A DNA stretch of 64,000 nt from CAVRUD01 sp963849635 (GCA_963849635.1 CAWKIA010000003.1:1-64000); one strand, 5' to 3'. Positions 56,711 to 64,000 are shown, counted from the first letter of the stretch. The notes: generated from the sequence alone by a model not told the origin. A program made the numbers and translations.

Positions 56711-57818
56711 GTGGACTCACGACGCTTTGACGCCCTTGCCCGCTCGCTCGCCGCGCCGAAATCCCGCCGAGGCTTCCTCAGCGGTCTCGCCGCCCTGGGC
56801 GCTGGCCTTCTGGGCGCCAGCGCCGCCGGCGCCCAGGTCACGCAGGCGCAGTGCGGCAACGTCATCTGCGGGAGCAACCCCGGCGTTTGCAAGCCCGGTT
56901 GCGTCTGCTGCGTCTACGGCAACGGCAACTCCCGCTGCATGCCGCCCGGGAGCTGCACCGGAACCGTCGTATCGCCGACCACAACGCCCGCGCCGACAAC
57001 CACGACGGCCGCGCCAGACGAACGCCGACCTCCACAACGACAACTCAGGCGCCCACAACCACGACCACCACGACGACCACTGTTGCGCCGACCACCACGA
57101 CCACGGCCATCCCGACGACGACCACCACAACCACTTCGACTACTACAACTACCGGCGTGCCGTGCCCCACGGTCGCCGGCGGCTCCACCACCTGCGCCGC
57201 TGGCGAGACGTGCGCCTTTATCGACTTCAACGTCAGCAGCGCCGAGACCGGTTGCTGCCCGGCCAAGGGCGTCGTCTGCGCCTTCGGTAGCTCCTTTCCT
57301 CTCCCCTACGGCATTTGCTGCCCCTCCGGCGATACATGCGAGAGGAGACCTGCCCCTCTTTCTCCGGCGGGACGAACCTCCCCTGCGAACCTGGTGAGAA
57401 GTGCGCCGCAACCGGTTTTGCCGTCAACCCCCAGCTCATCTGTTGTCCGGCCGACGGCGTCCTCTGCGACCTCGGCGGCGGGGTCCCCGTTGCCATTGAC
57501 CTCTGTTGCCCCGAAGGCGACACGTGCGAGACCCAGAACTTCGGCGGAACGACCGTCGGGCGCTGCAGCTCCCAGGGTGAGCTCTGCACCTCCGAATCCT
57601 CAGGCTTCGTCTACTGCGAACTCGGTGGGACCTGTGCCATCACCGCGATCGACGTCAGCAACCCTCTTTCCAGCCCGATCGGCTGCTGTGCGGCTGGCTC
57701 TATGCTCTGCCCGCCACCCGACGGCTCGACCGTCACGTTCAACCTCTGCTGCCCGGCCAGCGCTACCTGCGAAACGGTCACCGGTGGTGCCACGCCGTAC
57801 GCCCGGTGCGCCGCCTGA
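56711..57818 (+). pseudogene. Tat-exported Thr- and Cys-rich granulin-like protein, frameshifted
   Basis: GTG 56711 opens VDSRRFDALARSLAAPKSRR, a Tat signal (SRRGFLSGLAALGAGLLGAS, AAGAQ) of the type seen in many Thermomicrobia surface proteins. A first Cys-rich unit follows (AQCGNVICGSNPGVCKPGCV), then after a shift near 57017 a Thr-rich linker (57030-57160), then Cys modules with the granulin-like pattern C-C-P (TGCCPAKGVVC, GICCPSGDTC); a shift near 57345 leads to LICCPADGVLCDLGGG, IDLCCPEGDTCE, IGCCAAGSMLC, NLCCPASATCE. Restored length about 369 residues. Likely a disulfide-rich, glycosylatable cell-surface protein. Confidence 0.75.
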
Positions 57819-58035
57819 TCGGTCTTCGGCCATTCTTCGAGAGCGGCGAGCGAGATCCACGGGTCTCGCTCGCCGCCCGTCCGAACCTCCGCGGGCTGGC
57901 GTCTTTGCTTTCTTACGCAGGAGTCGGCCGTCAGCGCCCAGCCACTCGCATCCGCCAGCGTCGGCGTCGCCTCTAGCTCCGACGGCACTTCCACCTCGTG
58001 ATCGACCGGCGTGATTCGCGTTGGGTATCATCCGC

Positions 58036-58140
58036 TCCTCGAGTGCCGAGTGCCGAGGGCTGAGTGCCGAGATGAGCGGAAGGCGACGCATGCGTCGCCC
58101 GGCCGCCCGACCGCCGCGGTACTCATTGCTCAGCACTCCA
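58036..58140. repeat. Iterated GAGTGCC heptamers, inverted partner and an 18-bp perfect palindrome
   Basis: GAGTGCC/GAGGGCT/GAGTGCC units follow one another from 58041 to 58072, and inverted forms (ACTCATT, CTCAGCACTC) lie at 58123-58138. Between them GGCGACGCATGCGTCGCC (58082-58099) is a perfect palindrome. Same architecture as the repeats at 12857 and 13864. The whole gap 57819-58191 has no gene. Confidence 0.7.
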
Positions 58141-58192
58141 CCAACCTCCAGGGCGGGCTTGAAAGTGGCGCGAGACATAGCCACTCGCGCGG

Positions 58193-58221
58193 TTGACACT
58201 CCATAGGGCGCGTGCAACACT
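58193..58221 (+). promoter_or_regulatory. Putative promoter of the cobalamin-regulated operon
   Basis: TTGACA (58193-58198), 17 bases, AACACT (58216-58221). The -35 is perfect, the -10 poor. Its position about 50 bases before the riboswitch aptamer is right. AGTGGC and GCCACT (58165-58186) form an inverted repeat just upstream. Confidence 0.5.
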
Positions 58222-58271
58222 CGCAACGCTGGTCTGATGAAATCAGACGAGGCACACCATTCCGATTGTCA

Positions 58272-58410
58272 GCGGTAGGGTTGGTTCCGGTGACGCGAAG
58301 ACGTCACCGATGGACCATGGGGAAGCCGGTGCGATGCCGGCGCTGTCCCGCAACTGTATCGCCGGGTCGATCTCATCGATCCGGCGGAGCCAGGTTACCC
58401 GTCCTTACCG
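58272..58410 (+). ncRNA. Cobalamin (B12) riboswitch
   Basis: The sequence holds the aptamer landmarks in order: TTGGTTCCGGTGACG opening stem (from 58280), GGGGAAGCCGGTGCGATGCC (58319 onwards, matching GGGAA..GGTGxxAxxCC), CTGTCCCGCAACTGT (58343 onwards, matching CTGcCCCCGCAACTGT), and AGCCAGGTTACCCG (58388-58401, matching AGCCxGGxxACC). The downstream leader of about 250 bases to GTG 58659 would hold the expression platform; CGCATCGCCC-type pairing with the aptamer is not resolved. High cobalamin should switch the operon off. Confidence 0.92.
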
Positions 58411-58658
58411 CGTCCGGCGCCCTTCGCGAGAAAGGGGGAGGACACCACCATGTGCCCCGACACGTAGCGCAATCAACCGCAACTGGGGCCGGCCGCATAT
58501 GGCTGGGCCCGACCCGCCATCCCCGGCGGTATCTGCATTCCCGATCTGATCTCGCAATCGTTCAGCCGTAGTTCGTGGGGCCGATGGTTTGCATCGCCCC
58601 ACGGTCGGGCGTAGTCGGCCTTGGCTCACGGAGAGCACAGCCGCTGGTGGAGGCGCAT

Positions 58659-59687
58659 GTGAAGAAATCAGTTCCGACGCGTTCGGTGGACTTGGTGAAG
58701 TATCTCCTCGTCGCCGCAAGTTTGGTGGCCCTGTTCGTAGCGCCGGTGAGTCGGACGATCGCTCAAGATGCCTCCCCGGCGGCGACGCCGGCCGCCGGAC
58801 CCGGCCTCCAGGGCGCGATCGACTGGATGGTTCCCCAGCAGTCCGAGGACGGCGGCTATCCAGGCTTCGAGGGAACCAGCGATCCGACCGCAACAACCAA
58901 CTACATTATCGCCCTGGCTGCTGCCGGCGCGGCCGGCATCGACGTGGCCGAGCCGCTCGATCGGGCCTGGGGCTACATGAGTGAGCAGGCGCTGGTCTAC
59001 GCCCAGAGCGGAGCTGTTCAGTCGGCGATGCTCTCATTGGCGGCGGCGGCGGCTGGACAGAACCCGTCTGAGATCAACGGCGTTCTCCCGCTGACGCTGG
59101 CGACCAGCCTCGTCAACGAGACGACCGGCCTGTACGGATCGGGCGTCTACGACCACGCGATCATCCTGATGGCGATGGCCGTCGCCGGCGAGGCCGTGCC
59201 ACCTGCCGCCGTGGATGCGCTGAAGGCCGTTCAGATCGCCGATGGCTCGTGGGCATTCGACGCGACGACCACCGAGGGCGCCGGCGATAGCAACACGACG
59301 GCGATGGTCATTCAAGCCCTGGTGGCAATTGGCGAAGGCGACAACGAGATGATCGCGCCCGCGGTCGCCTACCTGGCGACCACCGCCGAGGCGCCGGGTC
59401 GCTATGGATACTCGGCTGCGGAGCCGGTCATCGCCGATGCGAACTCGACCGCACTCGTCGTGCAGGCGTTGATCGCGACCGGCGTCGATGTCGAAGCCAG
59501 CGGCGACCTTGCCGGCCTGGCGAGTTTCCAGAATCCGAGCGGCGCGTTCCGCTACCAGGATGCGGACCCCGCCGATAACGCCTTTGCCACTGTGCAGGCC
59601 GTTCCAGCGCTGGCAATAGCCGCCCTGCCGGTGGTCGGAGCAGGCGGTGCCTCGACTCCCACGGCAATCTTCGATAGGGCGGCATAG
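58659..59687 (+). CDS. Secreted alpha/alpha-toroid protein, transcobalamin alpha-domain-like
   Basis: 342 residues, GTG 58659 with GGAGG at 58649. Signal peptide: basic start, LVKYLLVAASLVALFVAPVS, cleavage near TIAQD. Four or more prenyltransferase/squalene-cyclase-type repeats: GAIDWMVPQQSEDGGYPGFE with TTNYIIALAAAG; ALKAVQIADGSWAFDATTTE with NTTAMVIQALVAIGEG; GRYGYSAAEP with NSTALVVQALIATG; LASFQNPSGAFRYQDADPAD with ATVQAVPALAIAAL. This is the fold of the alpha domain of animal intrinsic factor and transcobalamin. Placement directly under a B12 riboswitch suggests corrinoid capture outside the membrane; that role is inferred. Confidence 0.82.
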   Translation: MKKSVPTRSVDLVKYLLVAASLVALFVAPVSRTIAQDASPAATPAAGPGLQGAIDWMVPQQSEDGGYPGFEGTSDPTATTNYIIALAAAGAAGIDVAEPLDRAWGYMSEQALVYAQSGAVQSAMLSLAAAAAGQNPSEINGVLPLTLATSLVNETTGLYGSGVYDHAIILMAMAVAGEAVPPAAVDALKAVQIADGSWAFDATTTEGAGDSNTTAMVIQALVAIGEGDNEMIAPAVAYLATTAEAPGRYGYSAAEPVIADANSTALVVQALIATGVDVEASGDLAGLASFQNPSGAFRYQDADPADNAFATVQAVPALAIAALPVVGAGGASTPTAIFDRAA

Positions 59688-59708
59688 CCGTTGTCATGTG
59701 GTTACCGC

Positions 59709-60436
59709 ATGGCGGCTCGACAAGGTGCACGACGCCTAAGTCTGGTCCGCCATCTTGGAGGTTGCGCCGTTTGGACGGTTGCCCTGGTGGCGATCGTCTG
59801 GGCGGCGCTTGCTCTGCCTGTCTCGGCCCGGACCCAGGATGAGTCATTAGCCACGCCGGACTGGTCGTACGTCACGGTGACGGGCGCGTGACGTACGTCT
59901 ATCTGACGTTTCCGGAGGAGGAGCTGAACGGCATCGAATTGCTTGAGCGTTCGGGCCTCGAGGCAGTCACGGTTCCATTTGGCGGACTTGGCGAAGGCAT
60001 CTGCTCGCTGGAAGGAGAGGGCTGTGGCGTGACCGATTGCCGGCGGCTGTGCCAGACAGGTGGTACGGATTCGCCTTACTGGCGATATTTTGGCCAGGGT
60101 CCAGACGGTACCTGGGTCGCGTTCGAGCTCGGCGCCAGCACGGCAAAAGTCCATGACGGCGACGTTCAGCTTTGGTCGTGGTCACCGGACGATGCTGGGA
60201 TCGAACCCGTAGCACTGGCCGATGTCGAGCAACGGTCCGGCTATGCCGCCAGTCCCGGTAGTGATGGTCCCTGGGTCGCGACCGTCTATCCCCCAGGGAC
60301 GGGACCGGAGAAGGAAGACGAACAGCCCTGGCCGGTCTATCTGGCCGCGGGTGGTGTCATCGTCGCGATTGGGACGGCCGCCCTCATATCGATACGGCGC
60401 ACGCGCGCGACCATGACGCCTCTGGACGTTGGATGA
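59709..60436 (+). pseudogene. Membrane-anchored DUF4430-type (transcobalamin beta-domain-like) protein, one frameshift
   Basis: ATG 59709 starts a signal peptide (LGGCAVWTVALVAIVWAALA, ALPVSARTQDE). A single-base shift near 59885 joins DWSYVTVTG to VTYVYLTFPEEELNGIELLE. The domain reads LLERSGLEAVTVPFGGLGEG, ICSLEGEGCG, SPYWRYFGQGPDGTWVAFEL, GASTAKVHDGDVQLWSWSP, matching DUF4430: the ubiquitin-like strand, the G-x-G-x-x-x-C/S-I turn, Y-W-x-x-x and G-D-x-x-x-W. A C-terminal helix (VYLAAGGVIVAIGTAALISI) with basic end anchors it in the membrane. Restored length about 242 residues. ATGA overlap with ecfT. A GTG at 59888 could start a shorter protein without a signal peptide. Confidence 0.75.
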
Positions 60437-61485
60437 CCGGGCGGGACGGGGGACTGGACTCCCGTGTGTGGTTGCTCTGGGGGCTGGTGGCCAGCCTGCC
60501 ACCGTTGATCGGCCGAAACCCGTTTCCTCTGGCGGCGACGCTATTGGCGGTGTTGGGCGTACGGGCCGCCTGGGCCGGGTCGCGGTCGAGCGCCGCATCA
60601 TGGGGAGCGCTTCTCCGCCTGGCCGCCTTCTTTGCCCTCTTCGGCGTGCTGTTCAACGTGTTGACGGTGCCGGTGGGCGATACGGTGATCGCGGAGGTGC
60701 CCGAGCGCATACCACTCGTGGGTAGCTCGTTGACGCTGAATGCGCTGGTCTATGGCCTGCTCAGTGGGCTGGCTCTCCTGACGCTGGTGGCGATCGGAAC
60801 GACGCTCGGGGCGGTACTCGATTGGCCGGAGGTGCTCCGGATGCTGCCCAGGCGACTCTCGGGCGTGGCGACCGCCGGGTCGGTCGCCTTTGCCTTCGTC
60901 CCGCAGACGGTCACGGCCTTTCACGAGATCCGGGAGGCGCAGGCGGCTCGTGGATATCGCCCCAGGGGAGTCCGTGGCTTCGTCCCGATCATCGTGCCTC
61001 TGCTGGCCGGAGGGATGGACCGGGCCCTGACTTTGGCGGAGGCACTCGAATCGCGGGCGTTTGGCTCCGCTCCTGGTATTCAAGCGCGGACCTCCGTATG
61101 GCGCCGGCCCGTGCTTGCCGTGGGGCTAACCGGCGGGGCGACCGGTGGCTACCTGATGGCAACGAGTAACGTGACGGTTGCCGTGGCTTGTTTAGGCGGC
61201 AGTCTGGCGCTGTTCTGGTTGGGGAGCCGAGATGCGAATGGCCGGACTTTTGCTCGCACCCGATATCGCGACCCACAGTGGCACAGGACCGACACGATCG
61301 TGGCTGGGTTGACCGTCCTCGCGCTCCTGACGATCGTGGGCGCGCTGGTGCGGGATTCGGCTGGACTGCAATACGAACCGTATCCCTCGTTTGTTCTTCC
61401 TCGCGTCGATTTGCTCCTCCTGGTGGGAATCGGACTCCTGGTGGCACCCGCCTTCTGGGCGCCCGCCGGGACGGAACCGACGTGA
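60433..61485 (+). CDS. ecfT: ECF transporter T component (CbiQ/EcfT family), C-terminally extended
   Basis: 350 residues from ATG 60433, coupled to both neighbours by four-base overlaps. About five N-terminal membrane helices (LLWGLVASLPPLIGRNPFPL, LAAFFALFGVLFNVLTVPVG, YGLLSGLALLTLVAIGTTLG) and the two coupling motifs that engage the ATPases: EAQAARGYRPRG (A-R-G) and EALESRAFG (S-R-A-F-G). The last 110 residues add three further helices (VAVACLGGSLALFWLGS, TIVAGLTVLALLTIVGALV, LLLLVGIGLLVAPAFW) beyond the usual 260-residue EcfT. Confidence 0.92.
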   Translation: MTGRDGGLDSRVWLLWGLVASLPPLIGRNPFPLAATLLAVLGVRAAWAGSRSSAASWGALLRLAAFFALFGVLFNVLTVPVGDTVIAEVPERIPLVGSSLTLNALVYGLLSGLALLTLVAIGTTLGAVLDWPEVLRMLPRRLSGVATAGSVAFAFVPQTVTAFHEIREAQAARGYRPRGVRGFVPIIVPLLAGGMDRALTLAEALESRAFGSAPGIQARTSVWRRPVLAVGLTGGATGGYLMATSNVTVAVACLGGSLALFWLGSRDANGRTFARTRYRDPQWHRTDTIVAGLTVLALLTIVGALVRDSAGLQYEPYPSFVLPRVDLLLLVGIGLLVAPAFWAPAGTEPT

Positions 61486-63107
61486 GCCTACCAATCCTAT
61501 CTACTGCCCAGATCGAGCTTGACGGAGTGACGTTCCGCTATCCCGGAACCGATCGCCCGGTCGTGCGCGACCTCCATCTGGAGGTTGACCAGGGCGCGTT
61601 CTTAGTGATCGCCGGCCCGTCGGGGAGCGGCAAGAGCACCCTGTTGCGCTGCCTGAATGGACTCGTTCCCCATTTCACGGGCGGCCGGTTCGGTGGGTCG
61701 GTCCGTGTCGGGGGGCATGACACCCGGCGGCTGGGACCCCGCGCAATGAGCCGGACGGTCGGACTGGTCTTTCAGGACCCGGAATCCCAATCGGTCGCGA
61801 GCCGGGTAGACGACGATATTGCCTTCGGCATGGAGCAACTTGGCATCCCGCCGGTCACGATGCGCAAGCGCGTCGAAGAGGTGCTCGACCTGCTTGGGAT
61901 CGCGGCCCTGCGCCATCGCGAAGTGGCAACGCTGTCCGGGGGGGAACGCCAGCGGGTGGCGGTCGCCGCGGCGCTTGCCCTCCAACCCGATGTCCTGGCC
62001 CTGGACGAACCGACCAGCCAGTTGGATCCGTGGGGCGCTGAGGAGGTGCTGACGGCACTGACCCGACTGAATGAGGACCTGGGTCTCACCATCGTTCTAG
62101 TAGAGCATCGCCTGGAGCGGGTCGTGAGCCATGCCGACCGCCTGCGCTACCTGCCAGTGCCGGGCAGCGGCGATTTGTTCCAAGATGGGCGCCCGCGTGA
62201 TGTCTTGGCCGAGATCGATCCCGGCGGAGTGCCCCCGTTGGTGGTGCTGGGGCGGAGGTTGGGGTGGACCCCGCTGCCCCTGACGATCAAGGAGGGGCGA
62301 GATGCGGTCAGGAGAGATCCACGCCGGCCACTATCTCCCAACGTGGACGCACCGGTTCCATCTGGACCGCCCGTCCTGGCATTGCACCGGATCTCGGCGG
62401 GGCACGGCCGCTCGACGGTCTTGCGGGAAGTCGACCTGCAAGTGCGCCCAGGGGAGCTAGTGGCGCTGATGGGGCGCAACGGTTCGGGGAAGACCACGCT
62501 CCTGCGCACCGTGCTGGGATTGCACACGCCAACATCAGGACGGATCGAACTCGACGGCCGCGACGTAACCGCGCTGCACGCCGCCGAGCGAGCGGCGACC
62601 ACCGCCTACGTCCCCCAGAATCCGACCTCGCTCTTCTTCGCGGAGACCCTGCGTGATGAGCTGGCGTTCACGCGGAAGCATCGCGGAGGGACTGGGGCAG
62701 GAATAGACGAGACATTGGCGGCTCTGGGGTTGGAGCATGCCGCGGAGCGGAACCCGCGTGACCTGAGTGGCGGCGAGCGGGAGCGGGCGGCGCTGGCGAC
62801 CGTGCTGGTTGGCCGGCCCCGTCTCTTGCTGCTGGACGAACCCACCCGAGGGATGGACTACCAGCGCAAACGATCGCTCGGGGAGTTGCTCCGGCGGCTC
62901 TGCGCCGAGGGAGCGGCGACCATCATGGCCACCCATGACGTGGAACTGGTCGCGGCGACGGCCACAAGGGTGATCCTGCTCGGAGATGGCGGGATCGTGG
63001 CCGACGGCCATCCGCGCGAAGTGCTTTCAGGATCGCTGACCTTTGCAACCCAGATCAACAAGCTCTACGGGGATGGGTTTCTGACACCGGACGACATCGT
63101 CTTCTAG
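61482..63107 (+). CDS. Fused double ATPase of an ECF transporter (EcfA1-EcfA2)
   Basis: 541 residues, GTG 61482 overlapping the ecfT stop. First ABC domain (1-250): VTFRYPGTDRPVVRDL, Walker A IAGPSGSGKSTLLRCLNGLV, Q-loop VGLVFQDPESQSVASRVDDD (the E-S-Q sequence of EcfA), signature LSGGERQRVAVAAALALQPD, Walker B VLALDEPTSQLD, VLVEHRLERV. Second (290-541): Walker A LMGRNGSGKTTLLRTVLGLH, AYVPQNPTSLFFAETLRDEL, LSGGERERAALATVLVGRPR, LLLLDEPTRGMD, MATHDVELVA. Both sites look active. No S component gene follows. Confidence 0.95.
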   Translation: MSLPILSTAQIELDGVTFRYPGTDRPVVRDLHLEVDQGAFLVIAGPSGSGKSTLLRCLNGLVPHFTGGRFGGSVRVGGHDTRRLGPRAMSRTVGLVFQDPESQSVASRVDDDIAFGMEQLGIPPVTMRKRVEEVLDLLGIAALRHREVATLSGGERQRVAVAAALALQPDVLALDEPTSQLDPWGAEEVLTALTRLNEDLGLTIVLVEHRLERVVSHADRLRYLPVPGSGDLFQDGRPRDVLAEIDPGGVPPLVVLGRRLGWTPLPLTIKEGRDAVRRDPRRPLSPNVDAPVPSGPPVLALHRISAGHGRSTVLREVDLQVRPGELVALMGRNGSGKTTLLRTVLGLHTPTSGRIELDGRDVTALHAAERAATTAYVPQNPTSLFFAETLRDELAFTRKHRGGTGAGIDETLAALGLEHAAERNPRDLSGGERERAALATVLVGRPRLLLLDEPTRGMDYQRKRSLGELLRRLCAEGAATIMATHDVELVAATATRVILLGDGGIVADGHPREVLSGSLTFATQINKLYGDGFLTPDDIVF

Positions 63108-63133
63108 GGAACTGGTGCGAGCGCACGCAATGC

Positions 63134-63310
63134 CTACGCGGCGACGAGGGTGTCGTCGGAACGGGACTCGTTCCGGGGCAACTGCGTGACGTTGTCGATG
63201 ACTGTCTCGGAAGCGGTGGTCGGATCGGAGGAGCTGAAGCAAACGAATGCGGCCGGAACCATGATGAGGAGCCAGACGACGACGGCGATGCTGCCCAGTA
63301 CGAGATCCAT
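63134..63310 (-). CDS. Small membrane protein A
   Basis: 58 residues, too short for most gene callers. ATG 63310 with GAAGG about 13 bases upstream; MDLVLGSIAVVVWLLIMVPA, AFVCFSSSDPTTASETVIDN, then a polar tail ending DDTLVAA. One membrane helix, N-terminus short and outside/inside undetermined. Resembles small protein B 350 bases upstream (both M-D-x-V, W in mid-helix, V/L-P-A). Driven by the strong promoter at 63578-63605 through a leader of about 260 bases. Confidence 0.6.
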   Translation of the reverse strand: MDLVLGSIAVVVWLLIMVPAAFVCFSSSDPTTASETVIDNVTQLPRNESRSDDTLVAA

Positions 63311-63577
63311 GATGTTCTACCTTCCCGCTCTACCCGGCACCACGGCCGGAGGCAATGTGGAGTCAGAGCCGGTCAGGTGCTGACCGGACGCTGTCACGTC
63401 GAATCCGCGATAAGTGCGGAAGTTGCGCCCCGTTCCGGCCGCGCGGGTTGCGGCCGGGGGGTCTTCGGGTGCGGGTGCGGGGATGCGGGGGGTGAGCGGC
63501 GAACCGTCTGCGGTGGAGTCGAGGGGGGTGATCTCTCGTCCGTCTCGTAGGTCCGGCGGGCGACCGCTCTTAGAACA
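63311..63577 (-). other. Structured GC-rich leader upstream of small protein A
   Basis: Transcribed leader if the promoter at 63578-63605 is used. Contains a perfect hairpin CCGGTCAG-GTG-CTGACCGG (63369-63387) and further GC-rich inverted segments (GGCCGCGCGGGTTGCGGCC, about 63438-63456). No open frame with a ribosome site. May hold a regulatory RNA; I recognise no known class. Confidence 0.4.
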
Positions 63578-63605
63578 ATTGTACGGACACTTGCCTGAAA
63601 GTCAA
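63578..63605 (-). promoter_or_regulatory. Sigma-70 promoter for small membrane protein A
   Basis: On the minus strand TTGACT (63605-63600), 16 bases, TACAAT (63583-63578), five of six matches in each hexamer. The region is AT-rich compared with its surroundings. Confidence 0.7.
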
Positions 63606-63667
63606 TACCTTTTGACCACCAATATAGAACGAGTGTGCGAAAGCACCTCACCGCTTCCGCCCGCGGA

Positions 63668-63856
63668 CTAGGCGACGGCCTGCCCGCCCGTGGAGTCCCG
63701 GGGGGACTTTGGAGACGGGAACGAGAGCGGTCCAGATGAACGTGGCGACCGCTGTGGCTGCGATTCGGGATTGCGAGGCAAGAACTGAATCACCACCGCG
63801 GGCAGCACCATGCAGATCCAGATGGTGAGGATGAGACCAACGATCACGGCGTCCAT
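63668..63856 (-). CDS. Small membrane protein B
   Basis: 62 residues from ATG 63856. MDAVIVGLILTIWICMVLPA, VVIQFLPRNPESQPQRSPRS, then a Ser/Pro-rich basic tail ending GGQAVA. One membrane helix followed by a disordered cytoplasmic-type tail. Sequence and shape parallel small protein A. Upstream GGAG is 14 bases from the ATG, weak. Role unknown. Confidence 0.5.
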   Translation of the reverse strand: MDAVIVGLILTIWICMVLPAVVIQFLPRNPESQPQRSPRSSGPLSFPSPKSPRDSTGGQAVA

Positions 63857-63885
63857 CGGCGGGTGTATCTCCAACGGGATCGAAC

Positions 63886-63915
63886 CACAGTGGGGCAACG
63901 TTGCCCTTCACTGTG
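63886..63915. promoter_or_regulatory. Long palindrome upstream of small membrane protein B
   Basis: Outer arms CACAGTG (63886-63892) and CACTGTG (63909-63915) enclose GGGCAACGTTGCCC (63893-63906), itself a perfect 14-bp palindrome. The only asymmetry is two extra T. It lies 30 bases before the ATG at 63856 and next to a TTGACG (minus strand, 63925 region). Could be an operator or the hairpin of a leader. Confidence 0.55.
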
Positions 63916-64000
63916 ACTTACGTCAAAAGGTAGAACGTGGTTCCCTTTTCCATGTTTCACGCATTTCGCCGAATGCAGTTGTGCGGTACGAAGCATTCGC

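Noticed and set aside
57030..57160. Repetitive ACCACGACC stretch considered as a CRISPR or tandem-repeat array
   Set aside because: It encodes the Thr-rich linker of the granulin-like protein; no spacers or constant repeat length. No CRISPR array or cas gene was seen anywhere in the window.
63871..63900. tRNA-like T-arm (GGTTCGATCCC on the minus strand)
   Set aside because: No acceptor, anticodon or D-arm pairing around it; it belongs to the leader of small protein B.

Overview
The window is high-GC bacterial DNA. Secreted proteins with Ala/Pro-rich 'AQD..ATPA'-type N-termini, the 'SRRFDALARSLA' Tat family and the gene content point to Chloroflexota, probably class Thermomicrobia (Sphaerobacter relatives). 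This is inference from protein style; no rRNA is present. A striking property is that about 20 genes read through completely only if one or more single-base frameshifts are allowed, most of them between 8 and 31 kb. Domains and catalytic residues survive on both sides of each shift, so sequencing or assembly error is at least as likely as true decay. I list these genes as pseudogene (frameshifted) and describe the restored product.

Layout. 0-9 kb: end of a secreted beta-propeller gene; a PadR-controlled drug-efflux ABC pair plus a Bcr/CflA MFS pump; an amidohydrolase; a coiled-coil protein; a CAP/discoidin secreted protein. 9.2-10.7 kb: glycerol kinase. 10.9-30 kb: plant-polysaccharide region. 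It has a GH127 arabinofuranosidase with its own sugar ABC importer and divergent LacI regulator, a nucleotidyltransferase-like/XRE two-gene module, a VOC protein, two GH4 glycosidases, a PhyH dioxygenase, a GH140-like apiosidase, a decayed IS481-type element, a second sugar ABC importer, and a broken DUF433/DUF5615 toxin-antitoxin pair.

30-48 kb: small envelope proteins, a very large NB-ARC/TPR regulator with HTH domains at both ends, a 1055-residue BNR-repeat propeller, glpD translationally coupled to a class II aldolase, a GNAT, a mycothiol-type DinB protein, a methyltransferase, a divergent triosephosphate isomerase, an MFS pump, a Uma2 nuclease and an intact IS481-type element with inverted repeats and a 5-bp target duplication. 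48-54 kb: the housekeeping rpsP-khpA-rimM operon (promoter directly against the IS end), a YceI protein, an OmpR-type two-component system. 54-56 kb: MTA/SAH nucleosidase, TSUP-DUF1634 pair.

57-63 kb: the most interesting locus. A cobalamin riboswitch precedes a four-gene overlapping operon: a secreted alpha/alpha-toroid protein, a membrane-anchored DUF4430-type protein, an EcfT and a fused double EcfA ATPase. The first two correspond to the two domains of animal transcobalamin/intrinsic factor, here on separate polypeptides and next to an ECF importer that lacks a visible S component. I propose a split transcobalamin-like corrinoid capture system. The window ends with two related small membrane proteins behind a strong promoter and a long palindrome.

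Intergenic DNA carries several palindromic repeat types, including three independent clusters of iterated seven-base units with inverted partners, and REP-like hairpins.
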